Assembly: GCA_017560125.1 (NCBI GenBank)
Contig: JAFYOS010000013.1
Coordinates: 1 to 64,000 of the forward strand
Source: Bacteroidaceae bacterium
GTDB lineage: Bacteria; Bacteroidota; Bacteroidia; Bacteroidales; Bacteroidaceae
DNA: 64,000 bases
Reading direction: 5' to 3'
Shown: piece after piece, positions 28,083 through 36,729 of the stretch
Layout of the letters: each line of letters opens with the position of its first letter
Numbering within the stretch: position 1 is the stretch's first letter
Program-made: the position numbers and the translations under genes
Notes under the pieces: model-generated
Database searches by the model: none
Seen by the model: only the letters and a program-made list of their open reading frames with translations
What the model was told of the DNA's origin: nothing

Positions 28083-28184
28083 CTCCGAGTGATTACACAC
28101 AGCAACCTAGCCAATTGCCTAATAATCACGCGAGGAGGGTTTCCGAAAGGTTCAATTTCCGTCACGAACCATTTGGAGAAGGTT
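28083..28184 (+). promoter_or_regulatory. Structured 5' leader of rplM, candidate ribosomal-protein autoregulatory RNA
   Basis: The ~190-base leader is unusually long for this genome. A compound hairpin spans 28083-28137: CTCC/GGAG outer pairs, a 7-bp stem GTGATTA (28089-28095) / TAATCAC (28123-28129), and an inner GCAA/TTGC. Next, GGTTC (28149-28153) can pair with GAACC (28166-28170), or the same AACC can pair with GGTT (28181-28184); the two pairings exclude each other. That is the layout of a regulatory leader, presumably bound by L13 or S9. The pairings are seen; the function is inferred. Confidence 0.55.
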
Positions 28185-28226
28185 AAAGATATTTGGAATA
28201 TTAACTTAAACTAAAACATTTTTAAA

Positions 28227-28688
28227 GTGGATACTTTAAGCTACAAAACTGTTTCTGCAAACAAAGCAACCGCAAAGAAAGAGTGGGTTGTTGTTGATGC
28301 TACAGACCAGGTAATTGGTCGTCTTGGCGCAAAGGTTGCCAAAATTTTGAGAGGTAAATACAAACCTAACTTCACACCCAACGTAGATTGCGGTGACAAC
28401 GTAATCATCATCAATGCCAGCAAGGCTATCTTGACAGGCAACAAATGGGCAGGTCGTGAGTACCTTACTTTCTCGGGTTATCCCGGTGGTCAGAAATCTT
28501 TTACTCCCGCTGATGTTGTAAAAGGTTACAAAGGTTACGAGCGTCTCTTCAAGCACGTTGTAAAAGGTATGCTTCCCAAGTCACGTCTTGGCGTACATAT
28601 CCTCAACAACCTTTATATATATGAGGGCCCCGAGCACAAGCACGAGGCACAGCAGCCCAAAACAATAGATATTAATTCTTATAAATAA
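28227..28688 (+). CDS. rplM: 50S ribosomal protein L13
   Basis: This 153-residue protein matches Bacteroidota L13: MDTLSYKTVSANKAT at the start, WVVVDATDQVIGRLGAKVAK, and GMLPKSRLGVHILNNLYIY with the C-terminal AQQPKTIDINSYK. L13 is an early assembly protein of the large subunit. The start is GTG, with no Shine-Dalgarno sequence in the AT-rich bases before it, as usual for highly expressed genes in this phylum. rpsI follows after 7 bases. Confidence 0.97.
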   Translation: MDTLSYKTVSANKATAKKEWVVVDATDQVIGRLGAKVAKILRGKYKPNFTPNVDCGDNVIIINASKAILTGNKWAGREYLTFSGYPGGQKSFTPADVVKGYKGYERLFKHVVKGMLPKSRLGVHILNNLYIYEGPEHKHEAQQPKTIDINSYK

Positions 28689-28695
28689 TTAGCAG

Positions 28696-29082
28696 ATGGA
28701 AATGGTAAACGCATTAGGCAGACGCAAGAGCGCAGTTGCCCGTATTTTCGTAAAAGAGGGTACAGGTAAAATTACTATTAACAAAAAGGATCTGCAGGAT
28801 TATTTCCCTTCAAGCATTCTTCAGTTCATTGTTAAACAGCCTTTGACAAAGTTGGATGTTGTTGAGAAGTATGACATCAAAGTAAATTTGGACGGTGGCG
28901 GTTTCACAGGCCAGTCACAGGCATTGCGTCTTGCAATTGCCCGCGCATTGGTTAAGATCAACCCCGAGGACAAAAAGACTTTGCGTTCAGAAGGATTCCT
29001 GACTCGTGACGCTCGTGAGGTTGAGCGTAAGAAGCCCGGACGTCCCAAAGCACGTCGCAGATTCCAGTTCAGTAAACGTTAA
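28696..29082 (+). CDS. rpsI: 30S ribosomal protein S9
   Basis: A 128-residue S9 protein with ALGRRKSAVARIF at the N-terminus, QPLTKLDVVEKYDI in the middle and the basic tail KKPGRPKARRRFQFSKR, whose last residues reach the P-site tRNA. The rplM-rpsI pair is a near-universal operon. A second Met (residue 3) could also be the start. Confidence 0.97.
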   Translation: MEMVNALGRRKSAVARIFVKEGTGKITINKKDLQDYFPSSILQFIVKQPLTKLDVVEKYDIKVNLDGGGFTGQSQALRLAIARALVKINPEDKKTLRSEGFLTRDAREVERKKPGRPKARRRFQFSKR

Positions 29083-29114
29083 TATTCGGCTCGAAGATAT
29101 ACGTTTAGTATCTA

Positions 29115-29166
29115 AACCACTCGGGACTCTCATTATAAGATTATTTACGGGACTACCCGAGAGGTT
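29115..29166 (+). promoter_or_regulatory. Structured leader between rpsI and rpsB
   Basis: AACC-A-CTCGGG (29115-29125) pairs with CCCGAG-A-GGTT (29156-29166): ten base pairs with one A-A mismatch, enclosing a 30-base loop. No T-tract follows, so it is not a simple terminator. It lies 48 bases before the rpsB ATG and is a candidate S2 autoregulatory element. The stem is read directly; the regulatory role is inferred. Confidence 0.55.
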
Positions 29167-29213
29167 GATTAAATTTAATTAAAAAGAAGGTAAACGATTA
29201 AAAAATTAAAAAA

Positions 29214-30029
29214 ATGTCAAGAGTATCATTTGATTCACTTTTGGAGGCCGGTGCACACTTCGGCCACTTGAAACGTAAATGGAATCCCGCTATGGCTCCC
29301 TACATCTTCATGGAGCGCAATGGCATTCACATTATAGATTTGCACAAGACAGTTGCAATGGTTGACACAGCAGCTGACGCGTTGAAGCAGATCGCAAAGA
29401 GCGGCAAGAAAATTCTTTTCGTAGCTACAAAGAAACAGCTTAAGGACATCGTTGCCGCTAAGGCACAGTCAGTAGGTATGCCCTACGTTATCGAGCGTTG
29501 GCCCGGTGGTATGCTCACAAACTTCCCCACAATCCGCAAGGCTGTGAAGAAGATGGCCACAATCGACAAGTTGACACAGGACGGTACATATTCTAACCTT
29601 TCAAAACGTGAGGTTCTTCAGATTACACGTCAGCGCGCTAAGTTGGACAAGAACCTCGGTTCTATCGCCGACTTGACACGTCTTCCTTCAGCAATCTTCG
29701 TTATCGACGTATTGAAGGAGAACATCGCTGTACACGAGGCTAACCGTCTTGGTATCCCCGTATTCGGTATCGTTGATACAAACTCATGCCCCAACAACAT
29801 CGACTACGTAATCCCCGCTAACGACGACGCAACAAAGTCAGTTGACTTGATCCTCGACGCTTGCTGCGCAGCTATCGCTGAGGGTCTCGAGGAGCGCAAG
29901 GTTGAGAAGATTGACGCTGAGGCTGCTGAGGCACAGGGTGATGAGGATGCAAAGAAGGCTACTCGTCGTCGCACAACAAAGGCCCGCGCTGGTAAGGGTG
30001 CTGACGAGGCTAATGCAATCGAAGAATAA
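29214..30029 (+). CDS. rpsB: 30S ribosomal protein S2
   Basis: The 271-residue protein shows S2 hallmarks: LLEAGAHFGHLKRKWNP, YIFMERNGIHIIDLHKT, RWPGGMLTNFPTIRKAV and GIPVFGIVDTNSCP. A C-terminal extension of about 45 residues, rich in Glu, Ala and Arg/Lys, is typical of Bacteroidota S2 proteins. S2 is added late to the small subunit. tsf follows after 28 bases. The leader upstream contains a 10-bp stem. Confidence 0.97.
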   Translation: MSRVSFDSLLEAGAHFGHLKRKWNPAMAPYIFMERNGIHIIDLHKTVAMVDTAADALKQIAKSGKKILFVATKKQLKDIVAAKAQSVGMPYVIERWPGGMLTNFPTIRKAVKKMATIDKLTQDGTYSNLSKREVLQITRQRAKLDKNLGSIADLTRLPSAIFVIDVLKENIAVHEANRLGIPVFGIVDTNSCPNNIDYVIPANDDATKSVDLILDACCAAIAEGLEERKVEKIDAEAAEAQGDEDAKKATRRRTTKARAGKGADEANAIEE

Positions 30030-30057
30030 TTTACTAATCTAAAAAAACAGAAACACA

Positions 30058-30879
30058 ATGGCTGTTACAATGAATGATATTGCCAAGCTCCGCAAAATGA
30101 CAGGAGCTGGTATGATGGACTGCAAGAAGGCTTTGGCTGAGGCAGAGGGCGATTTCGACAAAGCAATGGAAATCATCCGCAAGAAAGGTCAGTTGGTAGC
30201 TGCTAAGCGTAGCGACCGTGATGCTTCTGAAGGTTGCGTACTCGTTAAGGCTGTTCCCGGCTTCGGTGCTATCATCGCTTTGAAGTGTGAGACAGACTTC
30301 GTTGCTAAGAACGAGGACTTCGTTAAGCTCACAAGCGACATTCTCGATGCTGCTATCGCTGCTAAGTGCAAGACTATCGAAGAGGTACAGGCACTTCCCC
30401 TTGGCGACGGTACAGTTCAGGATGCAATCGTAGCTCGCATCGGTATTACCGGTGAGAAGATGGAGCTCGACGGTTACAAAACTTTGGAGGCTGAGAACGT
30501 ATATGTTTACAACCACCAGAGAAAGAACCAGCTCTGTACAATGGTTGCATTGAGCCAGGCTAACGAGGAGGCAGGTCACGAGTTGGCAATGCAGATTGCT
30601 GCTTCTACTCCCCTTGCACTCACAAGCGAGGACCTCGACCCCGCCGTTATCGAGAAAGAGCGTGCGGTAGCTGAGGACAAAGCTCGCGAAGAGGGTAAAC
30701 CCGAGAACATGATCGCTCGCATCGCTGACGGTCGTATCCAGAAGTTCTACAAAGAGGTTTGCTTGCTCCAGCAGGGTTATGTACAGAACGAGAAGATCAC
30801 TGTTGCAGACTACTTGAAGAGCTTCGACAAGGAGCTTACAGCAACAGGCTTCCAGCGCTTTACATTGAGAGCAGAATAA
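30058..30879 (+). CDS. tsf: Translation elongation factor Ts
   Basis: EF-Ts is the GDP/GTP exchange factor for EF-Tu. The 273-residue protein has the N-terminal UBA-like domain with KLRKMTGAGMMDCKKALAEA, then GAIIALKCETDFVAKNEDF, which contacts EF-Tu, and two core subdomains. The length is typical for the phylum. It ends the rpsB-tsf unit and is followed by a strong terminator. Confidence 0.97.
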   Translation: MAVTMNDIAKLRKMTGAGMMDCKKALAEAEGDFDKAMEIIRKKGQLVAAKRSDRDASEGCVLVKAVPGFGAIIALKCETDFVAKNEDFVKLTSDILDAAIAAKCKTIEEVQALPLGDGTVQDAIVARIGITGEKMELDGYKTLEAENVYVYNHQRKNQLCTMVALSQANEEAGHELAMQIAASTPLALTSEDLDPAVIEKERAVAEDKAREEGKPENMIARIADGRIQKFYKEVCLLQQGYVQNEKITVADYLKSFDKELTATGFQRFTLRAE

Positions 30880-30902
30880 TTATACTGCACAATATACAAG
30901 CG

Positions 30903-30935
30903 AAGGGGTTGCACAATTTTTGTGCAACCCCTTTT
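30903..30935 (+). terminator. Terminator of rpsB-tsf
   Basis: A perfect 13-bp stem (arms 30903-30915 and 30921-30933, core GGGGTTGCACA) with a 5-base loop, ending in TTTTATTTT. Confidence 0.95.
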
Positions 30936-31029
30936 ATTTTGGGGCACCGCGGAAAGAACGACAAAGAAATTATCACAGATTGTTCATAAGAAAACACTGA
31001 GCGACAAAGCTACTCTGCAGTAAAATCAC

Positions 31030-31037
31030 TATCTTTG
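31030..31037 (+). promoter_or_regulatory. -7 box of rmuC promoter
   Basis: TATCTTTG lies 42 bases upstream of the ATG at 31080. A possible TTG start at 31035 falls inside this box and is therefore unlikely. Confidence 0.7.
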
Positions 31038-31079
31038 AAAGAGCGCATAAGGCGCCACAGAAAAAACAGAGAAAAACAT

Positions 31080-32351
31080 ATGGAAACAATAATAACAGCC
31101 ATCGTAGCACTGATTGCAGGAATTGCGTGCACCTACTTCGCAATGGCCGCCATCGCAGCCCGTCTAAAAAGGGAATGCAACTGCAAGGAGGAGAGCCTTG
31201 CAAAGATTAAGGAGGAGTTCAACAGCATAAGCATAGAGAAGGCAAGAGCCGAAGAACGACTACTGCTGCAAGAGAGCATCATGGAGCAGGAGCGAAAGAA
31301 CAACGCCCTCATGATAGAGCAGCTAAAGGAGCAGAGCAACACCGCGCTCGAAAACATAAAGAGCCAGCTAGCCAAAATAACCGAAGAGAACCTGAAACAG
31401 CGCAGCGAGGAACTGAAAAACACCAACATAGAACAGCTATCGCACATATTGTCGCCCATACGCGAGCAGATGAAGAAAATGGAAGAGAGCGTAAAGGACG
31501 CGAACACCAATTCGGCTGCCCACAAAGCATCAATAGAAAAAAGCATAGAGAACCTTGCCATGCAGGCCATTAAGGTAGGCGAGCACGCCGACGACCTTGC
31601 CAAAGCGCTCAAAAACAACGGCAAGGTGCAAGGCGACTGGGGCGAGCAATTGCTCGAAAGCATACTCGAGGGAAGCGGCCTGCGCAAGGATCACGAGTAC
31701 AGCATCCAGGAGAACATAAAGGACGGCAAGCGCGACATACGCCCCGACGTGATAATAAACTGCCCCGGCAACAAAAAGATAATCATCGATTCGAAGGTAT
31801 CACTCACCGCATACATCGATTACCTGTCGGCCGAAACGAAGGAGGAGGCCGAAAAATGTGCAAAGAACAACAGGGAATCCATTAAAAGACACATTGACGA
31901 GCTGTCAGCCAAGGAGTATGCAAAAACGGTTGGCAACAGCATCACACACGTGCTGATGTTCATCCCCAACGAGGGCAGCTACATTCTTGCCCTGCGCACC
32001 GACCCGCAGATAGCGCAATATGCCTACAAAAAGGGCGTGCTGATGATAAACCCCACCAATCTGATGATATCGTTGCAGCTGATATACAACATATGGCAAA
32101 GCGAGCGCCAGGCCAAAAACATCGAAAAGGTGATAAAGGAGAGCGAGCTCCTTTACGAAAAATTTGTAGGCTTCTGTGACACGTGGAGCAAACTGCGCGA
32201 GAGCCTCAACGGCGCCATGGCGCTCTACGACAAGGCCGACAAGCAGCTATACGAGGGCAACGGCAACATTGTGAAAAAACTGGAAAACCTTAAATCGCTC
32301 GGAATAATACCCAAGAAAAATATTCCCGAAAAGATGCTCGAAAGAAGCTAA
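31080..32351 (+). CDS. rmuC: DNA recombination protein RmuC
   Basis: A protein of 423 residues in the RmuC family, which limits inversions and recombination at short inverted repeats and contains a PD-(D/E)XK-like nuclease core. Residues 1-20 form a membrane anchor, followed by a long coiled coil (~25-150) and the conserved core (~160-400) with GDWGEQLLESILEGSGL, RPDVIINCPGNKKIIIDSKV and ESIKRHIDELSAKEY. I start at ATG 31080 because the longer ORF starts within the promoter. Its exact reaction is not established. Confidence 0.93.
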   Translation: METIITAIVALIAGIACTYFAMAAIAARLKRECNCKEESLAKIKEEFNSISIEKARAEERLLLQESIMEQERKNNALMIEQLKEQSNTALENIKSQLAKITEENLKQRSEELKNTNIEQLSHILSPIREQMKKMEESVKDANTNSAAHKASIEKSIENLAMQAIKVGEHADDLAKALKNNGKVQGDWGEQLLESILEGSGLRKDHEYSIQENIKDGKRDIRPDVIINCPGNKKIIIDSKVSLTAYIDYLSAETKEEAEKCAKNNRESIKRHIDELSAKEYAKTVGNSITHVLMFIPNEGSYILALRTDPQIAQYAYKKGVLMINPTNLMISLQLIYNIWQSERQAKNIEKVIKESELLYEKFVGFCDTWSKLRESLNGAMALYDKADKQLYEGNGNIVKKLENLKSLGIIPKKNIPEKMLERS

Positions 32352-32674
32352 GGCGCCTCTGTAAACCACACGCACACATGAGCCGACGAGCGACAATAGA
32401 AAAAAAGACACATTTTTTCGAAAAAAAAGAGAAGAAAATCCAATAAACGCGAATTGTTCGCGTTATATCAGTGAGAGCGGATATTATATTTTGCATATTT
32501 TTGATATAAACATTGAAAATATACTGCACTCGCCCGTAAATATCCAAGCGAGCTTGATATAATTTCACTCGTTTGTTAGTATCTTTGTCAGGAAATAGGC
32601 TATGCTCGAAAAGAGCACGAAACCTGCAAAGCAATGCGAAACGAAAATTTTGCATTACCGACAACTAATAAAGT
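32352..32674 (+). promoter_or_regulatory. rmuC-wecA intergenic region with palindrome and promoter
   Basis: This 323-base gap has no gene. It contains TTTTTTCGAAAAAA-like palindromic sequence near 32413-32428, possibly a weak rmuC terminator. A perfect inverted repeat AACGCGAA-ttg-TTCGCGTT lies at 32446-32464. A TATCTTTG -7 box follows at 32580-32587, which should start the WecA-like transcript with an ~80-base leader. Confidence 0.6.
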
Positions 32675-33805
32675 ATGATAAAAGATATAGCACCCATAAT
32701 AACAATTATCATTTCAATGGCAGTTGTATATCTGGTACACCCGCTACTGGTGAAGCTCGCCTTGAAAAAAGATATTGTTGACAAGCCCAATGCCCGCCGA
32801 TTGAACAGGATACCTATCCCCGTTCTTGGCGGTGTTGGTGTTTTCCTAGGTTTTATGGCATCGCTACCTACCACAGCTGCCCTCACAGGCACGGCAATAC
32901 CCTACATATGCATTGCAGCCATCATTGCTATTTTCTGCATGGGACTGGTCGATGACATAAAAGATTTAAGACCAAGCACAAAATTCATCATTCAGATAAC
33001 AGCCATTGCGCTGCTCACCACCCTGTGCGACCTGCGTATAGACAACCTGCACGGCGTGCTGGGCATATACGAAATAGCGGATTACATCTCTATTCCGCTC
33101 ACCATCTTCGCATGCGTGGGACTGATTAACGCAATAAACCTCATCGACGGAATCGACGGCCTTTCATCGGGCTACTGCATAGCATCGGGAGTGATATTCT
33201 TCATCTTCTCGGCCATACAGGGCAACTACACAAACATGCTCATATCGAGCGCCATTGTGGGAGCGCTTGTACCCTTCTTCTTCTTCAATGTATTCGGCAC
33301 GAAGAACAAGATGTTCATTGGCGACTCGGGCTCACACCTTTTGGGTATCATCTTCTCGATACTCACCCTTAGGGCCATACACGATTACAACCCCGCCGAC
33401 GCAAATATAAACAGCGGCATCATGGCATTCTGCCTGGCTGTAATGGCACACCCCGTGATGGACACCCTGCGTGTGATGAGCCAGCGCATTTCGAAGGGCA
33501 CTTCGCCATTCAAGGCCGACAAGACACACCTGCATCACGCCATAATCAGTTTGGGCTTCAGCCATCTGCAAACAACACTTATTATTACAGGCCTCAATCT
33601 GCTGGTGATTGCAACGTGGCACATAACATTCGTAAACGGACTGACACCCACCGCGCAATTCTTCACAACGCTTGCAGCAGCCGTTTTCTTCATAGTTACT
33701 CCGTATTTCGGTATTGTACGATACAAGGAGAAATACCCCGAATCGTTCAGAAAGCTGATCGAGAAACGCGAGAAAGGAAAAGAGATAAAGAAACAGACTG
33801 CATAA
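32675..33805 (+). CDS. Undecaprenyl-phosphate sugar-1-phosphate transferase (WecA/TagO-like)
   Basis: A 376-residue integral membrane enzyme of the MraY/WecA family (glycosyltransferase 4 of Pfam). Such enzymes load the first sugar-1-phosphate from a UDP-sugar onto undecaprenyl phosphate, beginning synthesis of O-antigen, capsule or related glycans. The metal and substrate motifs are visible: GLVDDIKDLRPSTK (Asp-Asp), NLIDGIDGLSSG, and HLHHAIISLG (the His-rich loop typical of WecA/TagO). About ten membrane helices are expected. The sugar specificity is unknown. A convergent GT4 gene lies just downstream. Confidence 0.92.
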   Translation: MIKDIAPIITIIISMAVVYLVHPLLVKLALKKDIVDKPNARRLNRIPIPVLGGVGVFLGFMASLPTTAALTGTAIPYICIAAIIAIFCMGLVDDIKDLRPSTKFIIQITAIALLTTLCDLRIDNLHGVLGIYEIADYISIPLTIFACVGLINAINLIDGIDGLSSGYCIASGVIFFIFSAIQGNYTNMLISSAIVGALVPFFFFNVFGTKNKMFIGDSGSHLLGIIFSILTLRAIHDYNPADANINSGIMAFCLAVMAHPVMDTLRVMSQRISKGTSPFKADKTHLHHAIISLGFSHLQTTLIITGLNLLVIATWHITFVNGLTPTAQFFTTLAAAVFFIVTPYFGIVRYKEKYPESFRKLIEKREKGKEIKKQTA

Positions 33806-33811
33806 ACAGAA

Positions 33812-33843
33812 AAAAAATCTCCACCCGTGGGTGGAGATTTTTT
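33812..33843. terminator. Bidirectional terminator between WecA-like gene and GT4
   Basis: A perfect 15-bp stem AAAAAATCTCCACCC / GGGTGGAGATTTTTT with only two bases at the centre, flanked by A and T tracts. It can end transcription in both directions. Confidence 0.93.
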
Positions 33844-33862
33844 CTGTTTAATCCGAGCCACA

Positions 33863-35068
33863 CTATCTTGCGACCTCGGCTATTATATTCAGCATTTCGG
33901 CTGCAAGGCGCTTTCTGTCGTATGCCTCGGCCAGTTTTTCGCCGCCATCGCAACAAGCCTCATAGACCTCTTTGGACGAGAACAGGGTATTTAGGCGTTC
34001 CAAGAACTCGGCCTTATTCTCGGGCTCGTAGAAAAGACCGGCTCCGAATTCCTCGACCATTTCGCGTGCCTCGCCATCAACGCCCAAAAGGATGGGAATG
34101 CGCATAGAGGCTGTTTCGAAAATCTTGGAAGGTATCACAGTGGTGAAAAGCGGGCTCTTGCGCAGATTGACCAAAGCAGCATCCTGCAATGCAATATACT
34201 CGGGCACCAGCTCTTTGGGCACTGAATCGATGAGAACGATATTCTTCAAGCCCTCCGATTCAATCTTCTGCTTGATATTATCCCTCTCGGCGCCGTTTCC
34301 AAGAATCATCAAGGCGTAGTCATCGAGATCCTTAACGCAATCTATAAGAAAATCTATCTTGTGTGCCATGCCCAATGTGCCCACATAACCAAGCACGCGG
34401 CGACCTTCGAGCCCCAATTTCTTCAACAGCTCGGGCGATTTGGCACGAGGCTTGAAGAGGTCGGTATTCGCACCGTTCTTAACGACAGAAATCTTCTCGG
34501 CTGGGATGCCCTTGTTCGATATCTCACGTTTGAACGAATTGGTCACAACCACTATTTTGCGTGCCGATTTGTAGCACCAAAGTTCCTCTTTAGAGAAGTA
34601 TTTAAGCACGAAGCTCTCTTTCATGGCACCGACAGCCTTAATGGAATCGGGCCACAAATCGCGCACCTCCATAATCCACGGACGACGCTTGAAAAAATGC
34701 AAAGTACGTCCCGAAAGGGCTGTAAAAAATTGCGGCGAGGTAGCGACAATCACATCACATTTCTGAAAAAGACCGGCGATGAACGACGTAACAGAAAAGC
34801 TGATGAAATCTATAATGCGTTTTATGAATCCCTTATTGGCTGTCATGTAGCTCCACACGCGAACCACCTTTATACCATCCATCCACTCGGTCTTGCACAA
34901 GGAATTCTTGTATCCGGGATATACCCTACCCTGCGGGTAATTGGGGAAGCAAGTAATTACTGTAACCTCGTGGCCGGCCTTCACCCACTCGCGGCAATGC
35001 TCAAAGGTGCGCGTAGCAGGCGCATTCACCTCGGGCGGGAAATTATCCGACAAAAACAATATTTTCAT
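33863..35068 (-). CDS. Glycosyltransferase family 4 (WbuB-like)
   Basis: A 401-residue GT-B fold cytosolic enzyme resembling WbuB, a sugar transferase in O-antigen repeat synthesis. The N-terminal domain begins with FLSDNFPPEVNAPATR and contains FFKRRPWIMEVRDLWPDSI. The C-terminal nucleotide-sugar domain has VVKNGANTDLFKP and GYVGTLGMAHKI, with acidic residues in YEPENKAEFLERLN. Its promoter box lies at 35139-35146. Together with the convergent WecA-like gene it suggests surface glycan synthesis; no larger polysaccharide cluster is present. Confidence 0.9.
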   Translation of the reverse strand: MKILFLSDNFPPEVNAPATRTFEHCREWVKAGHEVTVITCFPNYPQGRVYPGYKNSLCKTEWMDGIKVVRVWSYMTANKGFIKRIIDFISFSVTSFIAGLFQKCDVIVATSPQFFTALSGRTLHFFKRRPWIMEVRDLWPDSIKAVGAMKESFVLKYFSKEELWCYKSARKIVVVTNSFKREISNKGIPAEKISVVKNGANTDLFKPRAKSPELLKKLGLEGRRVLGYVGTLGMAHKIDFLIDCVKDLDDYALMILGNGAERDNIKQKIESEGLKNIVLIDSVPKELVPEYIALQDAALVNLRKSPLFTTVIPSKIFETASMRIPILLGVDGEAREMVEEFGAGLFYEPENKAEFLERLNTLFSSKEVYEACCDGGEKLAEAYDRKRLAAEMLNIIAEVAR

Positions 35069-35138
35069 AGTTATAGCAAGCTATATAATCTTATACAATA
35101 GAGACATGCCCGACATTCAATTTATCCGGCACAACATA

Positions 35139-35146
35139 CAAATATA
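35139..35146 (-). promoter_or_regulatory. -7 box of GT4 promoter
   Basis: TATATTTG on the minus strand lies about 70 bases before the GT4 ATG. No -33 element is obvious. Confidence 0.6.
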
Positions 35147-35243
35147 CGGCATTTATATCACTTGGAATAGTTTCGTGCAAGATAATTGAAAGGAAAACAA
35201 CATTTTGCACAATACCACGCAAATGGTGCAAGTGAAGCGACCG

Positions 35244-36716
35244 CTAAGCGCGCTCCTGAGCTGCATCGGCATCATCCGCAGCCTCCACGCGCAATATCTT
35301 ATAGTTGAGCTTGGCGACAAGTATCGTCATCAGCGGACTAATGATGTTGAAAAAGCAGAACGGAGCGAACATTATTGTCGGGACGCCCAGCACCATGCTC
35401 TGCACCACTCCACAGGTATTCCAAGGAATGAGCACCGAGGTTATGGTAGCCGAATCCTCGGCCGAGCGACTGAGAACGCGTCTGTCGAGCCCCAATTTAT
35501 CGAAACTGCCCTTGTTCAAATCGCATGCAAGAATTATAGACATGAACTGGTCGCCTGTGCAGCAATTGAAGAATATTCCCGAAAAGACCGTTGCCGACAC
35601 CGCCTTCACAACCGAGTTCACACCCTTGAGCAATGTACGTGTGATGGTCTCCATCATGCCGCTGCCGACCATTACGCCGCCGAACGACATAGCTGTGAGC
35701 ACAAGCCATATCACGTTTAGTGCGCCGGCCATGCCTCGTGTGGAAACAAGGTTGTTCAGCACCTCATTGCCGGTGTCTATCGCGGTGGAATTGCAACAGC
35801 TTGTGAGCACGCCCAGCACTGCCGAATCGAAGGTCAGTTCGCTCGAGCCACCTATCTGTGCCACCAACGAAGGCTGAAATATCAACATGGCCACACACGC
35901 CGACACCATTGATAAAAAGAGCGTGAGAAGGGCCGGGGTTTTGAAAGCGATAAGGGTAAATGTGAACAGCGGAACCAACAACAGCCACGGCGAGATGTTA
36001 AAGGTTGCGTTCAGCGAATCGGCAAGCTCCTTCGAAATGACGCTGCCGCTATCGTACAGACAGATGCCCGCAATGGTATATATAATAAGGGTGATGACGA
36101 ATGTTGGTACTGTGGTGTAGGCCATATATCGTATGTGGGCAAAGAGAGGCACCTTGGCCGTTGAAGCCGCAAGCACGGTTGTATCGGAGAGGGCCGACAT
36201 CTTGTCGCCGAAGTAGGCACCCGAAATAACAGCACCCGCTGTCCACCACTCGGGGAAGCCGTTGGAGTAGCCTATACCCATAAGGGCAACACCAATTGTG
36301 GCACAGGTAGTCCACGAACTGCCGGTAACCACGCTTACCACCGCGCATATAAGGCACGATGCCACCAGGAAGATTGCAGGGTGCAATATCTGCAAGCCAT
36401 AGCATATCAACGTGGGTACAACACCACTTATCATCCACGAACCGGCGATAGCGCCGATGAACAGAAATATCAGAATGGAGCCGCTAGACGAAAAAATATT
36501 TTTAGCGATGGCATGCTCCAGTTGCTCCCATTTAACGCCATAGAGCCCCATTGACAAAGCCGTAGCCACCGCCGTTGACAAGATAAGGGCAAACTGGCTT
36601 CCGCCATCGAGGGCATCGGCACCCTTTAGGATAATAACTACAGCCAACAACAGTGCCAGGCAGCAAAGCGGCAATATCGACACAATAAAAGAAGGTTCTT
36701 TTTTTACATTTTCCAT
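35244..36716 (-). CDS. NhaC family Na+/H+ antiporter
   Basis: A membrane protein of about 490 residues with roughly twelve hydrophobic helices. It shows NhaC-type features: SWTTCATIGVALMGIG, ISGAYFGDKMSALSDTTVLAAS and SVLIPWNTCGVVQS. NhaC members exchange Na+ for H+, or malate and lactate in the MleN branch. I start at ATG 36716 (MENVKKEP); the upstream TTG at 36725 is less likely. It begins 13 bases after the SpoIID stop, at the end of a four-gene minus-strand unit. Confidence 0.91.
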   Translation of the reverse strand: MENVKKEPSFIVSILPLCCLALLLAVVIILKGADALDGGSQFALILSTAVATALSMGLYGVKWEQLEHAIAKNIFSSSGSILIFLFIGAIAGSWMISGVVPTLICYGLQILHPAIFLVASCLICAVVSVVTGSSWTTCATIGVALMGIGYSNGFPEWWTAGAVISGAYFGDKMSALSDTTVLAASTAKVPLFAHIRYMAYTTVPTFVITLIIYTIAGICLYDSGSVISKELADSLNATFNISPWLLLVPLFTFTLIAFKTPALLTLFLSMVSACVAMLIFQPSLVAQIGGSSELTFDSAVLGVLTSCCNSTAIDTGNEVLNNLVSTRGMAGALNVIWLVLTAMSFGGVMVGSGMMETITRTLLKGVNSVVKAVSATVFSGIFFNCCTGDQFMSIILACDLNKGSFDKLGLDRRVLSRSAEDSATITSVLIPWNTCGVVQSMVLGVPTIMFAPFCFFNIISPLMTILVAKLNYKILRVEAADDADAAQERA

Positions 36717-36729
36717 ATCAAACAATTCA

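Noticed and set aside
35205..35231. TTGCAC...GTGCAA inverted repeat after NhaC
   Set aside because: Only six base pairs and no T tract; not enough to call a terminator.
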